From: JBMNGO01 sp050949885
Lineage (GTDB): Bacteria; Bacillota; Syntrophomonadia; Syntrophomonadales; Syntrophomonadaceae
Length of the DNA: 64,000 nt
NCBI GenBank assembly: GCA_050949885.1
Contig: JBMNGO010000001.1
Span: 496,001-560,000 of the forward strand
Reading direction: 5' to 3'
Within the stretch, counting starts at the first letter, position 1; the number at the start of each line of letters is the position of its first letter. Below, one piece after another: positions 1-9,500 of the stretch. The position numbers and the translations under genes were made by a program. The notes beneath the pieces are model-generated. The model did no database searches. It was not told where the DNA came from and saw only the letters and a list, made by a program, of their open reading frames with translations.

Positions 1-394
1 CAATACCCCCGGCCAGCATAAATGTACCCATATGGTATTTTCTGGCCGCCAGTATTACAATATCCACCATCAGTCCCTGTATCAAAGAGACAACGATAAT
101 GGCAACCCCATGGGTGCTGCCGGTCAGCAGCTCAACCACACCTTTGAGCAAGCCCGCAGCTGTAGCAGCACCCGGCCTTCTTACCAGTCCGGCCACCAGA
201 ATAAACCAAAAGACGTGCAGACCCGAGACGAATTGCCCGGCACCGAAAGGGACGCCAAAAATCCGGTTCAAAAGATTGCCCAGGTATCCTACATAGGTGC
301 TCATTACTCCTCCGATCCCGCTTAAAATGGCAATTATAAGCAGGTCCCGGTTGCTCAGGTAATATTTGTTACGGCCATTATTTTTCCCTGCCAA
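1..394 (-). CDS. ECF transporter S component, YkoE family (3' end outside the window)
   Basis: The reading frame opens at a TTG at 394, about 8 nt after an AGTGAGG Shine-Dalgarno, and runs off the left edge, so about 131 N-terminal residues are visible. It is a hydrophobic membrane protein with several transmembrane stretches. The pattern with RRPGAATAAGLLKG followed by a Gly/Gln-rich helix matches my memory of Bacillus YkoE, the substrate-binding S subunit of an energy-coupling-factor (ECF) transporter for a thiamine precursor. S components bind a vitamin or metal-related small molecule in the membrane and work with two ATPases and a T subunit, which would lie further left. The gene follows the SUOX-like lipoprotein gene by 55 bp in the same direction, so the two are probably cotranscribed. 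The substrate cannot be read from the sequence. The non-ATG start hides it from simple ORF calls. Confidence 0.75.
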   Translation of the reverse strand, partial: MAGKNNGRNKYYLSNRDLLIIAILSGIGGVMSTYVGYLGNLLNRIFGVPFGAGQFVSGLHVFWFILVAGLVRRPGAATAAGLLKGVVELLTGSTHGVAIIVVSLIQGLMVDIVILAARKYHMGTFMLAGGI

Positions 395-449
395 TGTTCA
401 TCCTCACTCCACTCCTAATGCCAGCTTGCCTGGGCCGGCCTGGTATCGG

Positions 450-1007
450 TTAATCAATACTAATTTTCACTACATTGCGCACCCAGTAGGGTTTATTCAC
501 ATCACCAGGTTCTCTTTGCCCCACCACTAACTGCAGCGGATTCCCATCCCGTTCATCATATTCATATCCATTCTCCTCCCAGGCCAGAATCATCTTATAA
601 TGGGTATGGGGATTCTGCTCGTCAATATAATCATCCCTCTTAACATCTTCCAACATATATTCCACCGTATAGCCATCCTCAGCTATAAAACTGACTCTTG
701 ATGCATCATCTGTCAAACTCACCTTTGCACTCAATAGATACCATACCCATATACCCTTGAAATGAGTATATGCTTTAGTTCCATATGAATTGATGGAAAA
801 GTATTCAGCTTCAACTATACCCTCTTCCAGGGACTTCAATTCCTCCACAGAAAAGAGCACACTTTCCTTTACACCCTTCCCTTCAACAAGAAGAGAATTA
901 GGGGGTACTTCCCTGGGTGATTCACATCCTATCCCTAAACAGCATGTAATCCACAATAATAAGGCAATAATTGCTGTTCTTGCCCTGCTTTGACAATTGC
1001 CCCGCAT
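450..1007 (-). CDS. Lipoprotein with one SUOX-like (molybdopterin-oxidoreductase-fold) domain
   Basis: The 185-residue product has a signal peptide ending in the lipobox LGIGC, so it should be lipidated on the outer face of the membrane. The remaining ~155 residues form one compact domain that follows the plan of the SUOX-like domains in the neighbouring giant proteins: a beta start, an FS-INS-GTK segment, a KGIWVWYLL helix, an EDGYTVEYMLEDV stretch, then PLQLVVGQ and a closing VRNVVKISI strand. In true sulfite oxidase domains the equivalent of the INS position carries the molybdenum-ligand Cys, and none is present here. An enzyme activity is therefore doubtful. A binding or delivery role is more likely, but this is inference. 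It lies just upstream of the ECF S component gene and is separated from the SLH gene by a terminator. Confidence 0.7.
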   Translation of the reverse strand: MRGNCQSRARTAIIALLLWITCCLGIGCESPREVPPNSLLVEGKGVKESVLFSVEELKSLEEGIVEAEYFSINSYGTKAYTHFKGIWVWYLLSAKVSLTDDASRVSFIAEDGYTVEYMLEDVKRDDYIDEQNPHTHYKMILAWEENGYEYDERDGNPLQLVVGQREPGDVNKPYWVRNVVKISID

Positions 1008-1031
1008 CCTAGATGCCCCCCGGTTTCTTCA

Positions 1032-1081
1032 AAATCTTAAAAGGTAGCTTTAGCATCGGGCATAACCCTTTGCTAAAGCTA
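1032..1081 (-). terminator. Intrinsic terminator after the SLH gene
   Basis: A perfect 11-bp inverted repeat (1045-1055 and 1071-1081, TAGCTTTAGCA and its complement) encloses a 15-nt loop and is followed on the minus strand by CCTTTTAAGATTTT. It lies between the SLH gene (stop at 1164) and the lipoprotein gene. It should end the long surface-protein transcript or allow only partial read-through. Confidence 0.6.
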
Positions 1082-1163
1082 CTAAGCAAAACTATTGACC
1101 CGCCCATAATGCCATGGCAGTAATACCCGCCGTTAGGCCTTTTTTCCCGCATGCCGGGAGGTT

Positions 1164-2504
1164 TTATCTAACCTGTAGCCCGCTTACAATTGCCTTTGCA
1201 GCCTCGGCTCTGGTGGTAGTCCCCTGGGGGCGTATGGTATTATCGGGATATCCGTTCATAACACCCTTGGCCACGGCTGTGGAAAGGCTTTCCCTTGCCC
1301 AGGAGGAAATACTTGTGCTGTCTGCAAAAGAAAGCTCAGACATGACCGGAGTCAGTTGGGCAGCTTTTACAATCATTACCGCCAACTGCTCCCGGGTAAT
1401 AATATCATCAGGCCCAAAGGTACTGGCATCATAGCCATTGACGATTCCATAATAGGCTGCAGTGGCTATGCTCTCCCGAGCCCAGTGTTGCTCCGTATCT
1501 GCAAACACTTTTCCTCTTTGGGGCTCCAGTGCAAAGGCTTTTACCAGTATGGTGGCAAATTCCGCCCTGGTTATGGTCTTATCCGGCTTAAAAGTGCCAT
1601 CCGGATAACCTTCTATGGCTCCTGCAGCTATCAAAGCTTTGATGCTGTCCTCTGCCCAATGGCCGGAAATATCAGCCAATACTGGCTTTTCTGATTTTTC
1701 TTGTACCATCACGGCAAATCGGGTGAAGTGGTTTACCTTTACAGTTATGCTATTGCCCGAGATAGTACCCCCCAGATTGATCCACTGCTGCTTATTCTCA
1801 TCATAATAATAGACAGCCGGGGTCTCTCCAGGTTTGAGCTGCTTAGGATCAAAGGTGAGGGTTATGGTAACATCCTCAGCAAAACTATAGCCCTTCTGCC
1901 CACCTACACTGAATTCATAAACTGTGCCAGCGATGCGGAATCCTGCCGGTACTTCAGGTATGGCAGAAACTCTCTCCACTTTGACCTCTACTTTTTCGGT
2001 GCCTTGCAGGGCATGGGGGGGAATATCTATAGCAGCTTCGCTGCCCAGGCTGACAGTACCTCCGGCACTGGGTTCCATTGGTGCTGATCCGGTAGCGGAA
2101 ATAACAGGTTCGGGTGTAATCTGCGGAGTCCCGCCACCGCCGGGCGCTCCGCCGCCCGGCTGACCAGGTTTATTCTGTCCATTTATAATAGCATTGGCAA
2201 CATTGCTTCCTTCACCTACCACTACCGTCAAGGCACCAGAAGCTTTCTGAGGAATCATAAATTGTATGCTATAATTGCCTTCCTCGTCTGCCTTACCGGT
2301 ATCAAACAGTAAAATATTACTGGTTTCATCTAATATCTTAATGGGAACCCAGGATCCTGGCGCTGTTTTCCCAGAGGCGGTTACTGTATCACCAGGTAGC
2401 CCGGTATCTTTATCCAACCGCAAAGTTGGTGCAGCTATAGCAACAGGAGCATGCATCATCAGCAGTAAGACTATTTGCACAATTATTATTATATTGCGTT
2501 TCAT
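1164..2504 (-). CDS. S-layer-homology surface protein with a ZU5-like domain
   Basis: I set the start at the ATG at 2504 because a signal peptide (Lys-Arg, then a long hydrophobic run ending in AIAA) begins there; the open frame extends further but without secretion features. The 446-residue product has a beta-rich module at ~27-105 (the TASGKT...WVPIK...NILLFD type), a Gly/Pro linker, a ZU5-like domain at ~145-265, and three SLH repeats at ~270-446, each with the GYPDGTFKP or equivalent signature. SLH repeats bind pyruvylated cell-wall polymer, so the protein is displayed on the wall. The first module is closely similar to three modules in the upstream phosphatase. It is the last gene before the terminator at 1045-1081. 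The binding partner is unknown. Confidence 0.85.
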   Translation of the reverse strand: MKRNIIIIVQIVLLLMMHAPVAIAAPTLRLDKDTGLPGDTVTASGKTAPGSWVPIKILDETSNILLFDTGKADEEGNYSIQFMIPQKASGALTVVVGEGSNVANAIINGQNKPGQPGGGAPGGGGTPQITPEPVISATGSAPMEPSAGGTVSLGSEAAIDIPPHALQGTEKVEVKVERVSAIPEVPAGFRIAGTVYEFSVGGQKGYSFAEDVTITLTFDPKQLKPGETPAVYYYDENKQQWINLGGTISGNSITVKVNHFTRFAVMVQEKSEKPVLADISGHWAEDSIKALIAAGAIEGYPDGTFKPDKTITRAEFATILVKAFALEPQRGKVFADTEQHWARESIATAAYYGIVNGYDASTFGPDDIITREQLAVMIVKAAQLTPVMSELSFADSTSISSWARESLSTAVAKGVMNGYPDNTIRPQGTTTRAEAAKAIVSGLQVR

Positions 2505-2599
2505 TTTATCACTCACTCTCTTACAGAATGGCGGCCTGCCAGTTATCCCCGGTTCCCCATTACTGCACTGATAGGATAGGGGAGTCCAGTCAGGCCATT

Positions 2600-5500
2600 T
2601 TAGACCAGTTCTTTTAGCCTTAGCCTTGATCTGAACCAAATTGCTCCTATAACCAAGCCCAATGCTATTATCGCGATAGCAGGATGATACAGCAAGTACA
2701 CTACGGCAATTACAGGAGCAAGCAATACCCTCACCAGTATTTTCAACCCCTGGTTGGAAGCGATAGCTTCCGCAATGGGAGGTGAATGTTTATAGTAAAA
2801 ACTGACAAAGGTAGTGCCCATAGCATTGGTAAGCAAGAACTGATCACGGAAATCCCTCAAGAGGGCTACCGGCCAGTCATATTTAGAGCCAAAAGCAGCG
2901 GTGGCTATAAAACACTCATCGGCTGCCGGCCCAATAGTGATGGCTTTACTGGTAACGTCGCTACCTTCCCCTACCACCACCGTTAACATACCGCTAGCTT
3001 CCTCAGGAATAATAAATTCCATGCTGCAATTGCCTTCCGCATCCGTCCTGGCACTATCGAACAGTAAAATGTTGCCTGCCTCATCCAATACCTTTATGGG
3101 AACCCAGGCTTCAGGTAATGTTTTTACTGAAACCGTAATACTATCCCCGACCATGGCCGTGGTTTTGCTGAGTGACAGAATTAACGATTGTACATTAGTT
3201 TCAACGCTGTCGGAAACAATTATCGCGTTTGTATTTAGATCTACCAGGCTTAAGGTTATGGTGTAGTGCCCAATTCCCGAAAAAATGATTTCAAACTCAG
3301 TGGTTGCAGTGTATTCTGCCTCAATCGGGAAGCCATCTGCAGGGCCCCAATATCCTAACTCAGCCACATTGTATTCATTACCCTCGCTGTCCTTAGCAAT
3401 CAACTGCACTGACTGGCCTTCGGGTGAACTAACGCTGATATTGAAGCGTACACTCTCATAACCATTTTTTCCTATTAGTTCGGGTTGAATGGTTACAGGC
3501 ACAGTGTAGCTCTTACCAGCTATTACATCCTCCGGCATTTGATAGCTGAACCGGTAGGTAGACACCTCCGGGGGGGATTCCTGAGTCACCTGGTACACAA
3601 AGGTATTCTCAGCCGTGGGAGGACTCATGCTACCCCATACATTCCCGGATAGGTCTTTAATCACCAGGTAGAAGATAATGCCACCGCTGTCAACTATCTG
3701 CCTGGTTACTTCTTCTCCAAAGTCGATGGTCCATTTCTGGTCTTGTGCATTATAAACCACGGTCACGCCTGCCTCAGCAAAATCAGCTCCAGCATCACCG
3801 TAGGGATTTCCCTCATCTGCATAGACACTGAACTCGGGCAAAATACCTTCCAGGCTGTGGCCAACTTCCAACTCGTACAGGTTATCGTCCCAAGCTGCCA
3901 CTATTAGACTGAAAGTCTCGCCATAAGCCAGAGTAATTTCGCCTGCCTCCGGGCTTACACTCTTCAATTCAGGAGCAATGGTATCCGCCCCTTCGGCTAC
4001 TGTTATCTCAATCGAGTCGCACACTACTACCATACCATTATTGTCCATATCTACCAGGCTTAATGTGATGGTATACTCACCCGCATGGGAGAATATGGCA
4101 TTAAATTCGGTGGTTGCACTGTAATCGGCAGAAATAGGGAACCCGTTGGCTGGCCCCCAGTATCCCGTTTGGGCTACGTCGTACTCAATACCGTAGGTAT
4201 CTGTGGCCAATAGCTGCACTGTCGTTCCAACCGGTTTGGCCACCTCTACATTGAAGCGCACCCTGGCATAGCCAAGGTCACCTACAGTATTGGGTTGAAT
4301 AGTTACAGGTACTGGATAAATCTCGCCTGCTATTATTTCCTGCGGTACCGTGTATGCAAATTCAAATATGGTTACCTGGTGTTGAACCTGGACGGTTATG
4401 GTAACAGTATCGGTATAATTGCCATCTTCTGTGGTAACCGTAATCACTGCTTCCCCCTCGGATACTGCCACCACCAGGCCGTTTTGGTCCACTGCAGCAA
4501 CAGTCTCATCACTGCTGGACCAGATTACCCTCTTATTAGTAGCATTCTCCGGCTCTACAACCGCATTAAGCTGGATGCTTTGACCTGCTTCCAATACCTG
4601 GTCATCTTCACTAATCCTTACTCCCGTAACCTCTACTATTGGTTCTGATACAACTGTAATGTTCCGGCTGGCCACCGTGCTGCCCTCTCCCACCACTACA
4701 GTCAAGGTACCGGCAGCATTATCTGGCATTACGAACTCAATGCTGTAATTGCCTTCTTCATCAGCCTTGTCGCTATCGAACAATAAAATGTTGCCTGCTT
4801 CATCCAATACCTTTATAGGTACCCAGGCTTCAGGGGAGGTTTGGCCCGAGGCGGTTACAGTGTCGCCTGCCATGGCCGTGGTTTTATCCAGGAAAAGAGT
4901 AATACTGCCTGCCACAGTAATGGTCCGGCTGGCCACCGTGTTGCCTTCTCCCACCACGACGGTCAAGGTACCGGCAGCATTATCCGGTATTATGAAGTCA
5001 ACGCTGTAATTGCCTTCTCCGTCCGCCTTGCTGCTATCGAATAGTAAAATGTTGCCCGCTTCATCCAATACCTTTATAGGTACCCAGGCTTCGGGGGATG
5101 TTTTCCCAGAGGCGGTTACAATATCGCCCACTGAAGCCACATCTTTGCTCAACCATAGGCTGATGGGATCCTCTCCTTGACTCGGGGGAACTCCCTTACT
5201 TATCGAAAAGGTATCGATAACGTGGCCTTCATCGGTCCTCGCAGTTAGGGTAAGGACATCATCATCAATGTCAATTATCTGGCAGTTGCTACCCGTCTCC
5301 TGCCGGGCAATATAGGGGAAACCTTGTCCCAGGGCATAATGCTTGGAACCTGAATTTCCCATCACATAGACAATCCCATATCCATCGCTTTGTATCTGCC
5401 CTGCCAATATGGGATAAGTGCGCATATATACATGTTGATGCCCGACAAAAACCATATCAACCTGACTTTGCTCCAGTATAGGCACCCAGTGTTCACGGAG

Positions 5501-6403
5501 AGCATCATCTATGGTTTTATTATCATCATAGTTTTGATAAGGAGGGTGGTGAAAAACAGCAAACTTCCACTTCTTATCCGTGTTTTGCAGGTCTTCCTGC
5601 AGCCATTGTTTGACCATATCGGTAATAATGCTGCCAGTATCCAATACTACAAAATGGGCATCACCATAATCAAAAGAGTAAAAACAGTTGCCAATTACGC
5701 CCTGCGGCCCATTTTCAGGCAATGAAAAGAAACCCAGGAACAGGTTGCCATCATGATTGCCCCGGGCAGGCAACATGGGTATCCGGGAAAAAACACAGGT
5801 TGCCCTATCTATGAATTGCTTCCATTCGTTATAATCACTGCCATCATTGGTCAAATCCCCACCTAACAAAGCGAACCTGATGTGGGGATTCTCATTGTAA
5901 ACCTCCTCCACCATGCTGCTCCACCCAGAATACCCTTCCTGAACATCACCTAGATATAAGAAAGAGAATTCCTCCGGATTAGCAGCGGTGGTAAAAGACC
6001 GAGCCTCACTCCAAGCACCATCCTTTCCCACCCGATAGACGTATTGGGTACCAGGATTTAACCCCGTAAGAGTTACTGTAAACCGATAATCATCACTTCC
6101 TGCAAATTGCTCCCCGACAGCATCCGCCTGCCTGGCCTCGTCAAAATCGCCATCAAAACCAGCAGCTTCGGCGTACTGGATGTTACTCGCCTCATAATCT
6201 GGGGTTAACCAGGTTATGGTCTGGGATTCATCCGGGTCCTGGGTCCAAGTTAAAATAATTTGCTGAGGTCCTGCAGATTCCCCTGCCCAAGCAGCCGCTC
6301 CAGTAGTGAAGCAAAAAAACAGGGTAAAGATAAAAACAACCAGGCAGCTTATCCTGCTAGCTTCGGGTACTTTCCTATTATTGAAGCCAATTTTAGAAAT
6401 CAT
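2600..6403 (-). CDS. Secreted purple-acid-type metallophosphoesterase with repeat modules and CFI-box membrane tail
   Basis: The start at 6403 is chosen because AAAAAGGAGC lies 8 nt upstream and a signal peptide follows; the product has about 1267 residues. After a purple-acid-phosphatase-type N domain comes a calcineurin-like phosphoesterase with all metal-site motifs visible (LGDVQ, GGDLTND, ARGNHDG, FHHPPY, GHQHVY). It is followed by two near-identical TASGKTSPEAWVPIK modules, a BIG2 domain, two larger related beta modules, a third TASGK-type module, and a C-terminal segment starting CFIATAAFGS with hydrophobic helices and an Arg/Lys tail. That last part matches the Gram-positive CFI-box C-terminal sorting/anchoring domain. 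It probably hydrolyses phosphate esters outside the cell while anchored to the membrane. It is the second gene behind the riboswitch at 11921-12020. The substrate is not known. Confidence 0.85.
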   Translation of the reverse strand: MISKIGFNNRKVPEASRISCLVVFIFTLFFCFTTGAAAWAGESAGPQQIILTWTQDPDESQTITWLTPDYEASNIQYAEAAGFDGDFDEARQADAVGEQFAGSDDYRFTVTLTGLNPGTQYVYRVGKDGAWSEARSFTTAANPEEFSFLYLGDVQEGYSGWSSMVEEVYNENPHIRFALLGGDLTNDGSDYNEWKQFIDRATCVFSRIPMLPARGNHDGNLFLGFFSLPENGPQGVIGNCFYSFDYGDAHFVVLDTGSIITDMVKQWLQEDLQNTDKKWKFAVFHHPPYQNYDDNKTIDDALREHWVPILEQSQVDMVFVGHQHVYMRTYPILAGQIQSDGYGIVYVMGNSGSKHYALGQGFPYIARQETGSNCQIIDIDDDVLTLTARTDEGHVIDTFSISKGVPPSQGEDPISLWLSKDVASVGDIVTASGKTSPEAWVPIKVLDEAGNILLFDSSKADGEGNYSVDFIIPDNAAGTLTVVVGEGNTVASRTITVAGSITLFLDKTTAMAGDTVTASGQTSPEAWVPIKVLDEAGNILLFDSDKADEEGNYSIEFVMPDNAAGTLTVVVGEGSTVASRNITVVSEPIVEVTGVRISEDDQVLEAGQSIQLNAVVEPENATNKRVIWSSSDETVAAVDQNGLVVAVSEGEAVITVTTEDGNYTDTVTITVQVQHQVTIFEFAYTVPQEIIAGEIYPVPVTIQPNTVGDLGYARVRFNVEVAKPVGTTVQLLATDTYGIEYDVAQTGYWGPANGFPISADYSATTEFNAIFSHAGEYTITLSLVDMDNNGMVVVCDSIEITVAEGADTIAPELKSVSPEAGEITLAYGETFSLIVAAWDDNLYELEVGHSLEGILPEFSVYADEGNPYGDAGADFAEAGVTVVYNAQDQKWTIDFGEEVTRQIVDSGGIIFYLVIKDLSGNVWGSMSPPTAENTFVYQVTQESPPEVSTYRFSYQMPEDVIAGKSYTVPVTIQPELIGKNGYESVRFNISVSSPEGQSVQLIAKDSEGNEYNVAELGYWGPADGFPIEAEYTATTEFEIIFSGIGHYTITLSLVDLNTNAIIVSDSVETNVQSLILSLSKTTAMVGDSITVSVKTLPEAWVPIKVLDEAGNILLFDSARTDAEGNCSMEFIIPEEASGMLTVVVGEGSDVTSKAITIGPAADECFIATAAFGSKYDWPVALLRDFRDQFLLTNAMGTTFVSFYYKHSPPIAEAIASNQGLKILVRVLLAPVIAVVYLLYHPAIAIIALGLVIGAIWFRSRLRLKELV

Positions 6404-6529
6404 ATTAGCTGCTCCTTTTTTCATAAATCTCTGATAGGGAGTGCCAGGGGCAAAACCCTGAAACCCAAGGCTTTCCCAGGTTTTGCCCAACACATCTTCA
6501 CTCCTTAACAATATTTACGATCGGAAGCA

Positions 6530-9500
6530 TTATTGCAGAATCACCGGGTTATGATCCGCGGCATTAGTTAATTCATCGACCATATAAACCCTGATTACGT
6601 CCCCGGCTTGCACATTAAAACCAGCCTGAGCAATATTCACCACATCAAAATCGGCTTTGGTAGAGTTGATCTGCAGTTGGCTTCCATTCCTCATATGGGT
6701 AAAAACCACAGTCTCATTACCGCTGTGGGGGGCCACCGGCTCGATACTCACAGTGAAGTAGGTAAACCCGGATATTGCTGTATTAACCGTCATAGTCTTT
6801 ATACCAGCCGGGGTCTCCCCTATGGTATAGGCCGAATCGGCAGCCGGGGTTACTGTGTAGACTCCCGTGGCGTCACTGTATATGGTTTGAACTACAGAGG
6901 CATCTTGGTATCCTGTAGCTTTAACCACAATTGTGTATTCCTTGGCCTCAGTAAATACACTTTCTGCAAAGGTAATCTGACCATCGGAAATCGTATATTC
7001 GGTTTCGGCAACGTTTAAGCCGTCAACGGTCAAGTCTGTAATAGCTGCCCGCCATGCGGCATCATCGGTAAAGGTGATCTCAATGGATTGTCCTACTTGG
7101 TTCTCTGTCGTATCAGCGGTCAAGGCCGGCGGCGTAAGCAGTGACGATGATTCTATCAATTTAATACTTATAACATTGCCGATAGAACTTGATCCGCTTA
7201 CCGCTGGTCCCACCAGTCTGAGGGGCCAGTTGTCATCACTATCGGGAATGGGGGATCCATTCAACGTATTGGCAACAATGAAATTGCTATTGCGATCAAT
7301 ATCGGTGCTGTCGATAGTAACTGTTGAACCATCACCTGCGGTAATAACTACTTTGTAATTGCCGGATTGAGCCAGTTCTTCATTAAAAGCGTTATCAGAG
7401 TGTTGGTCTTCATCATCCACAAATCCCACCAGGAACCAGAGGGGCATGCCTTCCCAGACCCGGTTTTTAGAATCCGTATAGCTCGCCTTGTGATTGGCAC
7501 CAAAGGTGCAGGTAAGTGCTGATTCAAAATAGGTTTTGCTGATGTCAGATTCTATACCGCCAATTTCGGTTCCATCCAACTCCAGTGTCCAATCGCCCTG
7601 GGGTACTGAGTAAACCCTGATCTCTGTTACATACTTGGCGGACAGGCCGGCACAAGAAGGATACATGACCTCATCATAATAGTAGTGCCAGTAAGCTTCC
7701 GGGAGAGTCTCGTGCATGTCCATTTGACTATAAACCGTATCTTCTGGAGTAAAGAACAGACGCATGCCATCTCTATAGTCAGGAACGTATTTTCCGTCAG
7801 CAAACCAGGCCAGGATAGCATCTCCCTGGCGGGCATATACTGATGGATCAGGATAAATAGAGGAATAGGGAAGCTTGGTCTCCCAACCGTCCGAAGCAAC
7901 AAAGACGATATCGGTGCCGGTGCCCATGCCATCCACCAGACTGCAAAGATCACTGACACGGGTACCTTTAATAGCATTAGCTATCTTGAAACCGCCTTTA
8001 CCGGTTTCATTTTCGTCCCATATATCCTCCGGATCAAAGGTGACCCCCTGGTATTTATATAGCGTTTCTCCATCCCCAATTACATCGAACTGCTCAATCA
8101 TGTCCAGGTAAGTAAGGGTCTCTTCAGCTATGATAGTGGTACCGTCTTCACCGTACTTGACAATTCGTAGTTCGGGAATGTCCCCGCTGTCGCCGCTCGC
8201 GAAGGAAGTCAGCTTGATTTCAACTACTTGACCTACACTTTTACCGGTGAGGGCTCCTGCATTGGCAACACCATCGCCCACCAGACGCAGGGGCCAGGAA
8301 CCGGTAAGAGCTGCACCATTGCATTTATTAGCTATAATGTAGTCGCTGCTCTTATTGATATCTTGACTATCAAAATCAACACTATAGCCATCTGCGGCCT
8401 TTACCACCACTTTATAACCGGCTACAGCCTGGGTAAAGTCATAACTGTGGGGCTGCCGGTCATCTACCCAGCCGGCCAAGAACCACAGAGGTATCCCTGA
8501 CCAAACATTCCCATCAGCATCCGTCCATTCTACCAGATGCCCTGAATGCGGACACGCCACACCAGCTTCAAACTCTGCCTGGGAAATGACGTCGCTTATT
8601 CTACCATCCAAGGTTAGATTCCAACTGCCATCAGCTGCGGGAGGAGTCTGCAATTCCGGTATTTCTATCCGGGCGATATTACCTACCGCCAGGCCTCCAA
8701 GTGAGCCATCTTCTTTAGTAACACCGTCACCCACCAGGCGCAGGGGTGCTGAACTGCCGGTCAGTGGTTTACCATCATAAATATTAGCTACTATATAATC
8801 GTTGCTCTTGGCTACATCCGCTCCGTTAAAGGTCTTGTTAAAGCCATCTCCAGCCACTACCTTTACGGTGTAGCTATCAGCAAGGTTTTCATTGAAGGTC
8901 CAGTGACTGCCGTTCTCAATGTCATCCACCGCACCTAAAAGCACCCATAAAGGAACACCTGACCAGACCTTACCTTCATTGTCCGTCCATTCCTGGTAAT
9001 GACCGGAAACGGTACATGCCAGTCCTTCTTCAAACTCTTCCTGGGTGATGGTATCCCCGATATCCCCTATCATTTCCAGGATCCATCCAGCCGGCGGTTC
9101 AGGGAGGCCAGACAGCTCAATGCGCACTATATTTCCTACCTGCTGTCCGCCCGAGATAGCTGAACCCTTGAGTTGGAGGGGCCAGCAGTCTTTGCCGGAT
9201 TCGGTCTTGAGCGGCAGAGTTTCCCCGTTCAGGGTATTAGCAACGATATAAGCATCGCTGCGGGCGATATCAGCACTGTCAAGTACTGTTGACCAGCCAT
9301 CGCCTGCTATAACCTTTACTTCATAGCCTGCGGCGGCCAGTTCATCGTTGAAATTAATGTGTTCATCACCAACATCCGGGTCATCATCCACCATGGCTAC
9401 CAAGAGCCATAAGGGTACTCCGCCCCAGACTTCATCATCGCTGGTATCCTCAGGGGTTCCCTTATCATCGGTCCAGGTTACCTGGTGTCCAGATGAAGGG

